DNA of 64,000 nucleotides, from contig CP126120.1 in NCBI GenBank assembly GCA_030123585.1, forward strand, positions 620,001 through 684,000. The letters run 5' to 3'. Origin of the DNA: Rhodanobacteraceae bacterium (GTDB lineage: Bacteria > Pseudomonadota > Gammaproteobacteria > Xanthomonadales > Rhodanobacteraceae). The stretch's first letter is position 1. Each line of letters starts with the position of its first letter. The notes under the pieces are model-generated. The model had not been told where the DNA came from. It did no database searches and saw only the letters and a program-made list of their open reading frames with translations. Positions 44,566 through 52,404 of the stretch are shown piece after piece. The translations under genes were made by a program, and so were the position numbers.

Positions 44566-44895
44566 TCAGGAAGACTTGAGGGTGCCTTTCGGCAGCACGT
44601 TGGACACCGTGCCCTTCTGCACCCGGATGCGCACATTGTCGGCGACCTCGAGGGTGAGGAAATGCTCGCCGATGTCCTCGACCCGGCCGAGGATGCCGGC
44701 GGCGATGACCTCGTCGCCCTTGGCCAGTTCGGCGATCATCTTGCGCTGTTCCTTGGCGCGCTTCTGCTGCGGACGGATCAGCAGGAAGTAGAAGACCACG
44801 AACAGGATGATGATGAACCCGAACGAGAACATCGGGTTCGGTTCGGCCGCCCGCGCAGCGGGCGCCGCGACGGCGGCGATGAACGTTGACAGCAT
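44566..44895 (-). CDS. yajC: Preprotein translocase accessory subunit YajC
   Basis: A 109-residue single-span inner-membrane protein that accompanies SecDF. The membrane segment (about residues 23-41, FGFIIILFVVFYFLLIRPQQK) ends in the family signature IRPQQKRAKEQ, and the cytoplasmic part has AKGDEVIAAGILGRV and KGTVSNVLPKGTL. ATG 44895 is the family start; the frame runs open further upstream without similarity. It is the first gene of the yajC-secD-secF operon here. The tgt and queA genes often found upstream are not present; an asparaginase homologue is divergent instead. Confidence 0.96.
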   Translation of the reverse strand: MLSTFIAAVAAPAARAAEPNPMFSFGFIIILFVVFYFLLIRPQQKRAKEQRKMIAELAKGDEVIAAGILGRVEDIGEHFLTLEVADNVRIRVQKGTVSNVLPKGTLKSS

Positions 44896-45010
44896 GTGGG
44901 ACTCTCGATTGTGGGGCGGCCGCGAAACGGCCGGCCTGCCAAAAAGACGGTGGATTATGCCACGGCCAGCCGCATCGCGCATGCATTCCGTGGCGACAGA
45001 CTGCATCCGG

Positions 45011-45039
45011 CTGACGGACTTTCGACACGCTGCGATAAT
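45011..45039 (+). promoter_or_regulatory. Sigma-70-type promoter for the asparaginase homologue
   Basis: CTGACG (45011-45016) and GATAAT (45034-45039) are separated by exactly 17 bp, resembling TTGACA and TATAAT. Transcription would begin near 45046, about 25 bases before the ATG at 45071. Predicted from the motif only. Confidence 0.5.
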
Positions 45040-45070
45040 GCGAGATTCCGCAAACCCGGCGAGGCCCCCG

Positions 45071-45559
45071 ATGCAGCACCTGACCGTGATTACCGCCGGC
45101 GGCACCATCGACAAGGTGTACTTCGACGCCAAGTCCGATTACCAGATCGGCGCGCCGCAGATCGGCGAGATCCTCGCGCAACTGGGCGTCGCGTTCGAGT
45201 TCGACGTGGTGCCGGTGCTGCGCAAGGACAGCCTCGACATGACCGACGCCGACCGCGCCGCGATCCGCGCCGAGGTCGAACGGCAAGCGCACCGCCGCAT
45301 CCTGATCACCCACGGCACCGACACCATGGTCGACACCGCGCGCGCGCTGGCCGGCATCCCGGGCAAGACCATCGTGCTGACCGGCGCGCTGAATCCGGCG
45401 CGCTTCCAGGGTTCGGACGCGGTGTTCAACATCGGCTGCGCGGTAGGCGCGGTGCAGACCCTCGGCGACGGCGTGTGGATCGCGATGAACGGACGCGTGT
45501 GGGACCCCGCGCGCGTGCGCAAGAATCGCGCCGCTAACCGCTTCGAGGAAGCCCGCTAG
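45071..45559 (+). CDS. Single-domain asparaginase homologue
   Basis: A 162-residue protein equal to only the N-terminal domain of type I/II L-asparaginases (about 330 residues). It keeps ITAGGTIDK with the first catalytic Thr, and THGTDTM with the second Thr-Asp pair, plus LTGALNPARFQGSDAVFNIGCAVGAVQ. The C-terminal domain, which completes the active site across the dimer interface in full-length enzymes, is missing. The stop codon is clean, the sequence is well conserved to its end and an intergenic terminator follows, so this looks like a genuine short form rather than a recent truncation. Activity is uncertain. A good promoter precedes it. Confidence 0.8.
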   Translation: MQHLTVITAGGTIDKVYFDAKSDYQIGAPQIGEILAQLGVAFEFDVVPVLRKDSLDMTDADRAAIRAEVERQAHRRILITHGTDTMVDTARALAGIPGKTIVLTGALNPARFQGSDAVFNIGCAVGAVQTLGDGVWIAMNGRVWDPARVRKNRAANRFEEAR

Positions 45560-45580
45560 CGATCCGCCGCGGCCGCTCCC

Positions 45581-45609
45581 AAAAGAGCCCGGCAAGCGCC
45601 GGGCTCGAA
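45581..45609 (-). terminator. Intrinsic terminator of the S53 protease gene
   Basis: GAGCCCGG and CCGGGCTC pair around a short loop (about 45586-45607), and TTTT follows on the minus strand. It lies 20 bp after the protease stop. On the plus strand there is no T-run, so it may stop the asparaginase transcript less well. Confidence 0.75.
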
Positions 45610-45629
45610 ATCACGATGGAACGTTGGCG

Positions 45630-47207
45630 TCAGAGCGACGCTGCGGCCTGGCTCATGATGATGCTGCCGAAGCCCGTGCAGTAATCCCAGCCCGGCGCCG
45701 CCGTTTCGCCGCCGTTGCTGCCGGACGTCACGTCGTGGAACGCAGAAGCTGGCAACGCGTACAGCTTGGGTGCGGCGAAGCCGATGCCGGTGCCCTTGGC
45801 GGCGATCATGCGCGCCCAGAAGCCGACGAACAGCGGAGACGCCAGACTGGTGCCGCCGTACTGCGCGTTGCTGCCGTTCACGATGATGATCGAGCCGCTG
45901 TTGGGATCGGCGTCATACGCGATGTCGGGCACGCCGCGCGTGGTGTGGCCAGCGTTCTGACCGACGCCCACCTGCCAGCTCGGGATCGGCTCGAAGGTGC
46001 TGGGGCTGCCACCGGTGCTGGACCACACCGTCTCGCCTTGCCAGGTCGTGGTCGTGGCATTCAGCGTGGTGCCGCCTACGGCGACCACATACGGTGAGCT
46101 GGCCGGCCAGCTCGGCGTGGTGCCCCTTCTGCCGCCGCATTCGTTGGCACCCGAATCGCCCGAAGACACCGAGAACGTCTGTCCCTGCGCGTCGGCCTGC
46201 TGGAAGATCGCATCGGCCGCCGCGGCCGAGCCATCGCCCTTGGCCGAGGTCTCGCATTCGCCCAGCGACACGTTGATGACCTTGGCGACATTCGCGCTGA
46301 CGGCGGTGTTGAAGTCGGCCACCATGTCCGAGTTCGACAAGGTCGGTATGTTGTAGAACACGATCTTGCCGACCTGACCGCCACCCATGCCGATGATGTC
46401 CTGGCTGTCGAGGTCCCACTCGGGCGTGCCGCTGGTGTCGGTGCCGGTGCCATTGGTATTGACGATCTGCGTCACCGCCGCCGCAAGGCCATTCTGCGAG
46501 GTGAACTGGTTGAGGTCGGCAAGCGTCTGCGTGAGATCGCCGTTGGTGATGATGCCCACGGTCACGCCCGCCGCCGTCGGCAGGCTGGTGCCGCCGTAGA
46601 TCGAGGGGAACTGGGTCGGGTTGTGGCCGATGATCGAACCGCCGCCGCCACCGCCCGGCTTGCCCTTGAAGAGATGCGGCACATGCACGGTCTGCAGACC
46701 GATCACGCCGCTCACGCCATGCAGCGAAGCGGGAATCACGGCATCGCTGGCGTTGGCGAACGCGTCACGGCCGTCGTGGGTGTGGACACGCTGCATGTTG
46801 GTATGAAACGCCGACTGCACCGCCGCTGCGGGCGCGGTTGCGGAAACCAGCAGGCGATTGGACGAGATGCTGACATCCGAGAAGCCGTGCTGCGTCAACC
46901 AGGCCGCGACCGCGTTGGCGTCGGCCTCGCTCGGCCCGTACTGGGCGATGAACTCGGCAGGCGTCAGATTGGGGTGGTTCGGGTTGGCGATGAAAGCCTG
47001 CAGTTGCGCCTCGTTGCGCAATTGCAGTGAAACCGACACGCGCATCGGCGCGGCGAGGGACATCGGTCCCGTCACCGTGTCGCCGGTATGCAATGCGGCG
47101 GCGTGCGCCACGACCATGGTGCCGGCGGGCGCCGCGGCGCAGGCCAGCGAGCCAACGGCGAGACCCAGGCCCACGACCAAACTCTTCAACCGAAACGTGT
47201 TCGACAT
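45630..47207 (-). CDS. Sedolisin-type (S53) secreted serine-carboxyl protease
   Basis: A 525-residue secreted protease. A signal peptide (about residues 1-25, SLACAAAP) is followed by the S53 propeptide (about 50-185, with RNEAQLQAFI and LTPAEFIAQYGPSEADANAV), a linker containing six Gly residues (185-190), and the catalytic domain. The catalytic set is complete: Glu263 and Asp267 in PEWDLDSQD, oxyanion Asp351 in SSGDSG, and Ser454 in GGTSLASP. The family works best in acid. AGGAGA lies six bases before ATG 47207. The propeptide suggests export as a zymogen with self-activation. There is no secretion gene beside it. Confidence 0.94.
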   Translation of the reverse strand: MSNTFRLKSLVVGLGLAVGSLACAAAPAGTMVVAHAAALHTGDTVTGPMSLAAPMRVSVSLQLRNEAQLQAFIANPNHPNLTPAEFIAQYGPSEADANAVAAWLTQHGFSDVSISSNRLLVSATAPAAAVQSAFHTNMQRVHTHDGRDAFANASDAVIPASLHGVSGVIGLQTVHVPHLFKGKPGGGGGGSIIGHNPTQFPSIYGGTSLPTAAGVTVGIITNGDLTQTLADLNQFTSQNGLAAAVTQIVNTNGTGTDTSGTPEWDLDSQDIIGMGGGQVGKIVFYNIPTLSNSDMVADFNTAVSANVAKVINVSLGECETSAKGDGSAAAADAIFQQADAQGQTFSVSSGDSGANECGGRRGTTPSWPASSPYVVAVGGTTLNATTTTWQGETVWSSTGGSPSTFEPIPSWQVGVGQNAGHTTRGVPDIAYDADPNSGSIIIVNGSNAQYGGTSLASPLFVGFWARMIAAKGTGIGFAAPKLYALPASAFHDVTSGSNGGETAAPGWDYCTGFGSIIMSQAAASL

Positions 47208-47549
47208 CGAAGTCTCCTAAGGTGTGCACAGAATGTGATCGAGCTTGCAGACACTCACGTGCAATACGGGAACGAAGCTGCCATCCGGCCCAACCTCCCC
47301 GAGACACCTTGGCCCGACACCCGCGCGACATGCACGCAGCATGAAGTTCGACGCTCTCCAGACCGCCGGCGTGCGCCCTCACACGCGCCGGCCCGCGCAC
47401 CCTAGCGTTGTTCGCGAACGCATGTCACGCTGCAATGCGTCAACATCGGGAATTGCGGACGCCGTCACGCAATGACGGTAAGTCGTTCAGCATCCGACCG
47501 GGTTGCGCGCACGTTTTCGCGCGTTGCGGATCGTGCGCAGCACGGCGCC
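47208..47549. other. 342-bp spacer upstream of the S53 protease, no gene seen
   Basis: No credible reading frame is found on either strand. The part next to 47208 is the protease leader; TTGCAC near 47260 (minus strand) is a possible -35 element, without a convincing -10. At the far end a perfect stem CACGGCGC/GCGCCGTG (47541-47560) spans the stop codon of the preceding small membrane-protein gene; it lacks a T-run. Confidence 0.5.
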
Positions 47550-47966
47550 TCAGCGCCGTGCCCGTCCCATCAGGTGGGTTTGCCGGCTGCGCAACGCCCA
47601 GGCGAGCAGCGCCAGCACCAGCAGCACCGGCGTGGCCCAGTACAAGGGAATCAGGAGTCTGCGCCACGGGCCTTGCGAGCGGCTGAACAACAGGCTGTCC
47701 GCGGCCGCCGGCAGCGCGATCATCGCAGGATACGCATCGTGAAACGCTGCGTCCGCGACGCGCTGTCCTGCCGCAGTTCCGACCTGTTTCGCCAGCGGGG
47801 TTCCGAGCACGATGTAGCCGTGCAGCAACGGTGCATTCGCCCGCGCCGCCGACGTCAGCGCCGGTCCGACGTTCGGCTCCAGCGACAGCGAGCCGTACAC
47901 CCACGCGTCGAACACCAGGCACAACACGAACAACGCGAACAACACCGTGTACTTGCGCCAGCGCAT
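47550..47966 (-). CDS. Small membrane protein of unknown function
   Basis: A 138-residue protein I do not recognise. It has an N-terminal membrane segment (about residues 6-24), a central polar part of about 70 residues with Ala-rich helices (GTAAGQRVADAAFHDAYPAMIALPAAADSL), and a C-terminal segment (about 106-125) ending in basic residues (RSRQTHLMGRARR). The middle part is therefore probably periplasmic. ATG 47966 is preferred because AGGAGGG lies about ten bases upstream; a start 51 bases further up is possible. The stop codon sits in the loop of a perfect hairpin. It stands alone between sufT and the S53 gene on the same strand. Confidence 0.6.
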   Translation of the reverse strand: MRWRKYTVLFALFVLCLVFDAWVYGSLSLEPNVGPALTSAARANAPLLHGYIVLGTPLAKQVGTAAGQRVADAAFHDAYPAMIALPAAADSLLFSRSQGPWRRLLIPLYWATPVLLVLALLAWALRSRQTHLMGRARR

Positions 47967-48077
47967 CGCCCTGCCCTCCTGCGCGAACAGGATCGCAAGC
48001 AACACGAACCGGGTCAATATCCGTCGCTGACCCGCGCCCGACGCCGGCAGCGCCGGCTCGTTGCGGCGCGTCCGGCG

Positions 48078-48635
48078 CTACATCATTCCGGTCTGCAGCT
48101 TGGCTTCGTCGGACATCATCGACTGGTTCCAGGGCGGATCGAACACCAGATCGATCTGCGCCTCGGCGACGGTCGGAATCATCTCGAGCTTGGTGCGCGC
48201 GTCTTCCACCAGGATGTCGCCCATGCCGCAACCCGGCGCGGTCAGCGTGAGCTTCACGTACACCTTGCGCCTGCCGTCGTCGAGGTGTTCCAGGCTCAGG
48301 TCGTACACCAGCCCCAGGTCCACCACGTTGATGGGAATCTCGGGATCGAAGCAGGTGCGCAACTGTTCCCACACCACCCGTTCGACATCCTCGTCGTTGG
48401 CGTTCTCCGGAACCGCGAGCGGCTCCGGAGGCGGCTTGCCCAGCGCATCCGCGTCCTTGCCGTCGATGCGGAACAGGCTGCCCTCCACGTACACGGTGAA
48501 ACTGCCGCCCAGCGATTGGGTGATGTAGCCGGTCTGCCCGGCCGGCAGGTTGACGACGTCGCCGTAGGGCACGTGCACCGCGTGGCAATCGCGTTGCAGG
48601 GTGAACGGTTCGCTGGATGCGCTGAATCCGGGCAT
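48078..48635 (-). CDS. sufT: SufT-type Fe-S cluster assembly protein (DUF59/MIP18 family)
   Basis: A 185-residue protein with an N-terminal region of about 80 residues (CHAVHVPYGDVVNLPAGQTGYITQSLGGSFTVYV) and a C-terminal DUF59 domain: QLRTCFDPEIPINVVDLGLVYDL, then LTLTAPGCGMGDILVEDA with the conserved Cys. This two-part layout is that of SufT, which helps mature Fe-S proteins when demand is high. ATG 48635 opens at MPGFSASSEPF, giving normal length. The sufBCDS genes are not in the window; SufT also occurs apart from them in other genomes. Confidence 0.85.
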   Translation of the reverse strand: MPGFSASSEPFTLQRDCHAVHVPYGDVVNLPAGQTGYITQSLGGSFTVYVEGSLFRIDGKDADALGKPPPEPLAVPENANDEDVERVVWEQLRTCFDPEIPINVVDLGLVYDLSLEHLDDGRRKVYVKLTLTAPGCGMGDILVEDARTKLEMIPTVAEAQIDLVFDPPWNQSMMSDEAKLQTGMM

Positions 48636-48818
48636 GGTGTTCCGAGGCTGGCGTGAATGAGGCGAGACTTCGAGAGCATAGCAATTCGCCATCCCGCGGC
48701 TCATTGATGGAGGTCAGGAGCGGCGCGCACAAGACCCGCGACCCGCCTTCGCGGCGCGACGGCCGCACACGGGCTGATCTATCATCCACTCCCGGCTTCC
48801 CATCCGTCCGGACCACGC

Positions 48819-49304
48819 GTGGACGATTCCGCAAGACCCATGCCCGCATCGGCGCGCAACGTTTCCGTTGTCGTGGCGCAAGCGTTCGCCGTGCTCACTT
48901 CGGCGTTCGGATGGCTGATGTGCACGCTCGCCGCCGGCGCGGTGGCGGCGTTTGCCGCGCTCGTGATCGGCATCCGCCCGTGCTGGGTGATCCTGCTGCT
49001 GGCCTTGCCGCTGACGCTGGTGCTGAAGATGTGCGGCTGCCTCTACGCGCGCTGGGCAGCCGTGGTCGCGGCGCTGGCGATATTGCTGGCGGGATTCTAC
49101 GCGGTCTGCCTCGCGTCGGTGGCGCGCATCGCGGCGGCAACCGGGTTTCCATTCGGCGAAGCGTTCCGCACCGGCGGCGTCGGCCTGACGCTGCAGGTCG
49201 CGATGCTCGGGCTGGATGCACTGTCGGTGCTGGTGTACGCCGCGGCAGCAGTCATGGCCGCTGCGTTCGGCACCTGGCTGGTGCGCTCGAGTACGCGGCG
49301 TTGA
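48819..49304 (+). CDS. Hypothetical four-span membrane protein
   Basis: A 161-residue hydrophobic protein that I cannot assign. Four membrane segments are visible (about residues 30-50, 53-69, 78-100 and 124-150), with few charged residues between them and a short basic C-terminus (VRSSTRR). A GTG at 48819 and an ATG at 48840 are both possible starts; neither has a strong Shine-Dalgarno sequence. It is transcribed opposite to its neighbours sufT and pntB and is followed by a palindromic repeat. The reading frame is credible because of its length and regular segment spacing, but it is the least certain gene in this part of the window. Confidence 0.5.
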   Translation: MDDSARPMPASARNVSVVVAQAFAVLTSAFGWLMCTLAAGAVAAFAALVIGIRPCWVILLLALPLTLVLKMCGCLYARWAAVVAALAILLAGFYAVCLASVARIAAATGFPFGEAFRTGGVGLTLQVAMLGLDALSVLVYAAAAVMAAAFGTWLVRSSTRR

Positions 49305-49319
49305 CGCAGAGAAGCTATT

Positions 49320-49421
49320 TTGACGCGGATTTGCGCGGACGCCCGCGGATCAAGACAGATCAAGAGGAATCTCCGCCCTTGTACATCTTGATCGGCTTTT
49401 ATCCGCTCCGATCCGCGTCAA
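49320..49421. repeat. Palindromic intergenic element with 11-bp arms
   Basis: TTGACGCGGAT (49320-49330) and ATCCGCGTCAA (49411-49421) are exact inverse copies enclosing about 80 bases that contain further GCGGAT and GATCAAG / CTTGATC pairs. The element fills the gap after the hypothetical membrane-protein gene and before the pntB 3' end. In design it resembles the element at 22483-22564. Confidence 0.65.
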
Positions 49422-49439
49422 GGGCTTTTGCTCTTTTTC

Positions 49440-50924
49440 TCACGTGTCCAGCGACTTCAGCCCTGCCACCAGTTCGCCCGCCGCCGCCTGTCCGTCGCCG
49501 TACAGCATCCGCGTGTTGTCGGCGTAGAACAGCGCGTTCTCGATGCCGGCGAAGCCCTTGCCGCGGCCGCGCTTGATCACGATGACGTTCTTGGCCTTGG
49601 CGACATCCAGGATCGGCATCCCGTAGATCGGCGAATTCTTGTCGGTGCGTGCGACAGGGTTCACCACGTCGTTGGCGCCGATCACCAGCGCGACATCGGT
49701 GTTGGGAAATTCGGGGTTGATGTCGTCCATGTCCGCGATCAGGTCGTAGGGCACGCCGGCTTCGGCCAGCAGCACGTTCATGTGGCCGGGCATGCGGCCC
49801 GCGACCGGATGGATCGCGAACTTCACCTTGACGCCGCGCTCGATCAGCAGCTTGGCGAATTCCCAGATCTTGTGCTGCGCCTGCGCGACCGCCATGCCGT
49901 AGCCCGGCACGATCGCGACGCGCTCGGCGTACGCCATCATCACCGCCGCATCGTTGGCGTCGATCGGTTTCAGCGCGCCCGCGATTTCCTGCTGCGCCGC
50001 GCCGCCGCCCGCACCGAAGTTGCCGAACAGCACGTTGCCGAGCGAACGGTTCATGGCTTTCGCCATCAACTGCGTCAGCAGCGTGCCGGCCGCGCCCACC
50101 ACCATGCCGGCGATGATCATCGCCTCGTTCTGCAGCACGAAGCCTTCAAACGCGACCGCGAGGCCGGTGAAGGCGTTGTACATCGAGATCACCACCGGCA
50201 TGTCGGCGCCGCCGATCGGCAGCGTCATCGCCACGCCGAACACCAGCGCCAGCGCGAAAAACGCGATCAGCAGGCTCCACGCAAACGCATGGCCTTCGAT
50301 GCCCGCCAGCAACGCGGCGATGCCGCACACCACCGCCACGACAAAGATCGCGAGATTCACCCAGCGCTGCAGCGGAAACACGAAACGGCGGTCCATCCAG
50401 CCCTGCAGTTTCGCGAATGCGATCAGCGAACCCGTGAACGACACCGCGCCGATCAGCACGCCGAGGTAGGCAAGCACCAGTTCGACCGGGCTCAAATGCA
50501 CGGCGGCCTGCGCGGCCCAGGCTTCCGGCTGGATGGGATACGTGTCCGGCACCAGCGTGCCAGCCGGCAGCAATGCCGCGTTGAACCGGATCAGTTCCAC
50601 AGCGCCAATCGCCGCCGCGGCGCCGCCGCCCATGCCGTTGAACAGCGCCACCATCTGCGGCATCGCGGTCATCGGCACGCGCCGGCCTACCCACCACGAC
50701 AGCCCGACGCCGACCACGATCGCGATCACCATCGGCAACAGGTTGTGCATGCCCGGCAGGAAGAACGTCACGAGGATCGCGGCGGCCATGCCGATGCCGG
50801 CCCAGATGATGCCGTTGCGCGCGGTGCGCGGCGAACTCATCCGCTTGAGGCCCCAGATGAAAAGGACCGCCGCGATGAAATAGATCGCCTCGACGAGGGT
50901 CGGCATCCATGACGGAAGGGTCAT
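49440..50924 (-). CDS. pntB: NAD(P) transhydrogenase subunit beta
   Basis: A 494-residue inner-membrane protein: eight to nine membrane segments (about residues 5-275) followed by the NADP(H)-binding domain III. The latter begins around residue 320 and shows IVPGYGMAVAQAQHK, HPVAGRMPGHMNVLLAEA, VIGANDVVNP and KRGRGKGFAGIENALFY. The enzyme couples hydride transfer between NADH and NADP to proton movement and supplies NADPH. ATG 50924 shares one base with the pntAB stop (TGATG), so translation is coupled; a GTG three bases upstream is an alternative. The pntAA gene that completes the enzyme lies 2.4 kb away. Confidence 0.97.
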   Translation of the reverse strand: MTLPSWMPTLVEAIYFIAAVLFIWGLKRMSSPRTARNGIIWAGIGMAAAILVTFFLPGMHNLLPMVIAIVVGVGLSWWVGRRVPMTAMPQMVALFNGMGGGAAAAIGAVELIRFNAALLPAGTLVPDTYPIQPEAWAAQAAVHLSPVELVLAYLGVLIGAVSFTGSLIAFAKLQGWMDRRFVFPLQRWVNLAIFVVAVVCGIAALLAGIEGHAFAWSLLIAFFALALVFGVAMTLPIGGADMPVVISMYNAFTGLAVAFEGFVLQNEAMIIAGMVVGAAGTLLTQLMAKAMNRSLGNVLFGNFGAGGGAAQQEIAGALKPIDANDAAVMMAYAERVAIVPGYGMAVAQAQHKIWEFAKLLIERGVKVKFAIHPVAGRMPGHMNVLLAEAGVPYDLIADMDDINPEFPNTDVALVIGANDVVNPVARTDKNSPIYGMPILDVAKAKNVIVIKRGRGKGFAGIENALFYADNTRMLYGDGQAAAGELVAGLKSLDT

Positions 50925-51226
50925 CACTTCTTCTCCCCGGCGGCCGATTTGCTGGTCTTGAACATCTCCAGCATCCGTTCGGTAACCACGTAACCGCCCG
51001 CGACATTGCCGGCCGCGAGCAGCACCGCGATGACGCCGATGGTGATTTCGACCGGCGTCGTCGCATGCCCCAGCGCCACCATCGCGCCCACCAGCACGAT
51101 GCCGTGCACGAAGTTGGAGCCGGACATCAGCGGCGTGTGCAAGATGACTGGAACCCGACTGATGATCTCGTAGCCGGTGAACGCCGCCAACATGAAGATG
51201 TAGAGTGCGAGAAAACCGGTGATCAT
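50924..51226 (-). CDS. pntAB: NAD(P) transhydrogenase subunit alpha, membrane part
   Basis: A 100-residue protein with three membrane segments (MITGFLALYIFMLAAFTGYEII, then GIVLVGAMVALG, then VIAVLLAAGNVAGGYVVTERML), equal to the membrane domain at the C-terminus of E. coli PntA. In this three-gene form the NAD domain is a separate protein. It has a strong GGAGG site before ATG 51226. It is fused by overlap to pntB. Upstream, where pntAA would be expected, an oppositely oriented sigma-factor gene is found instead. Confidence 0.95.
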   Translation of the reverse strand: MITGFLALYIFMLAAFTGYEIISRVPVILHTPLMSGSNFVHGIVLVGAMVALGHATTPVEITIGVIAVLLAAGNVAGGYVVTERMLEMFKTSKSAAGEKK

Positions 51227-51373
51227 GGCTCCCCTCCTTCGGTTGCGGCCATCATACCGGCAAGCGCGGCATCACACGTGGCGGTCAACCCCATTCCGGC
51301 TGGTGCGTTATCGAGGCAGGTACGGATGCGCGAGAGCACGGATGTTGAACCGATCCCCACGCACGGGACCGCC

Positions 51374-51967
51374 ATGAACGCAGCGGTGGCGCTCGATCTG
51401 GCGCCCGCATCGCCGGCGCTGGACGCCGCGCGGCCGGTCGCGGCCACCATCGAGGCGTTCCTGGCCTCGGTCGAGCGGCGCGCGTGGCGCGTCGCGGAAA
51501 TCGCGCTGCACGATCCGGACGAGGCTCTGGATGCGGTGCAGGACGCGATGATCCGGCTGGTCCGGCATTACTCCGGCAAACCGGCCGAGGAATGGGCGCC
51601 GCTGTTCTGGGGCATCCTGCGCCGGCTCATCACGGACCTGCAACGCCGGCGCACGGTCCGCAACCGGATCATGGTCTGGACGGGCCGCATGGTCACGGAC
51701 GACGACGAGGAACTGCCGGCGTGGGAAGCGCCGGATCTCGGCCCCGACCCGGCGCGCGCGCTGGCCTCGCGGCAGGCGCACGCGGCGATGTCGAAGGCCA
51801 TCCGCGCATTGCCGCGCCGCCAGCAGCAGGCGTTCCTGCTGCGGGTGCTGGAAGGCCTCGACGTGGCCGATACAGCCAAGGCCATGGGCTGCTCGGAAGG
51901 CAGCGTCAAGACGCATTTGTCGCGCGCGATGGATGCGCTGCGGACACAGTTGGAGGAGTGGCGATGA
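51374..51967 (+). CDS. ECF-type RNA polymerase sigma factor
   Basis: A 197-residue sigma factor. Region 2 is seen around residues 25-90 (FLASVERRAWRVAEIALHDPDEALDAVQDAMIRLVRHY, then WAPLFWGILRRLITDLQRR) and region 4 around 140-190 (ALPRRQQQAFLLRVLEGLDVADTAKAMGCSEGSVKTHLSRAMDALR). ATG 51374 is used; an ATG at 51326 would add 16 residues and is nearly as plausible. It is the first gene of a tightly coupled three-gene unit: its stop overlaps the next start by four bases (ATGA). The next gene encodes a single-span protein that may be its anti-sigma partner. It differs clearly from the kinase-linked ECF factor at 10893. Confidence 0.88.
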   Translation: MNAAVALDLAPASPALDAARPVAATIEAFLASVERRAWRVAEIALHDPDEALDAVQDAMIRLVRHYSGKPAEEWAPLFWGILRRLITDLQRRRTVRNRIMVWTGRMVTDDDEELPAWEAPDLGPDPARALASRQAHAAMSKAIRALPRRQQQAFLLRVLEGLDVADTAKAMGCSEGSVKTHLSRAMDALRTQLEEWR

Positions 51968-52404
51968 ACATGCCCAACGAAAACATGATCAACGACTTGC
52001 CGCACGATAATGAAGTGGAATCGCGTGCGCGCGCCGTGTTCCGCAACGCCTGCGAGAGCACCGATTCCTACCATGCGCTGCGGCTCGGCCTCGCCCGCCG
52101 CAAGGCGCTGCAGTCGCGCGTCTCGCACTCGCCGGCCAGGCTGTGGGCGCCGCTGGCCGGCGGCGCGGCCGCGTGCTGCGCGCTGGTGATCGGGGTCATG
52201 CTGATGCGCCCCGACGTCCGCACCGCGGCCCCTGACACGACCATCGCCGCGTCGGCGCCGATCGTCACTGAATCCGTCGAAAGTACCGAAGACATCCCGG
52301 TGGTCGCCAGCAACCAGATGGAGATGGTGCAGGACCTCGATTTCTATCGCTGGCTGGCCGCGCAACCCTCGGTGGCCTCGGCAACGCCGAAGAACGTCCG
52401 CTGA
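51964..52404 (+). CDS. Single-span membrane protein, DUF3619-like, putative anti-sigma partner
   Basis: A 146-residue protein with a cytoplasmic N-terminal part of about 60 residues (ESRARAVFRNACESTDSYHALRLGLARRKAL), one membrane segment (about 63-82, PLAGGAAACCALVIGVMLM) and a periplasmic tail ending in DLDFYRWLAAQPS. The layout and its place after an ECF gene and before a DUF3106 gene match the sigma/DUF3619/DUF3106 arrangement of many proteobacteria. An anti-sigma role is inferred from layout; no ZAS zinc motif is present. Translation is coupled on both sides by one- to four-base overlaps. Confidence 0.65.
   Translation: MNMPNENMINDLPHDNEVESRARAVFRNACESTDSYHALRLGLARRKALQSRVSHSPARLWAPLAGGAAACCALVIGVMLMRPDVRTAAPDTTIAASAPIVTESVESTEDIPVVASNQMEMVQDLDFYRWLAAQPSVASATPKNVR

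Noticed and set aside
41695..44889. 1064-codon plus-strand frame opposite secF, secD and yajC
   Set aside because: It spans three conserved genes and the repeat element, with His/Asp/Arg-rich product; antisense artefact.
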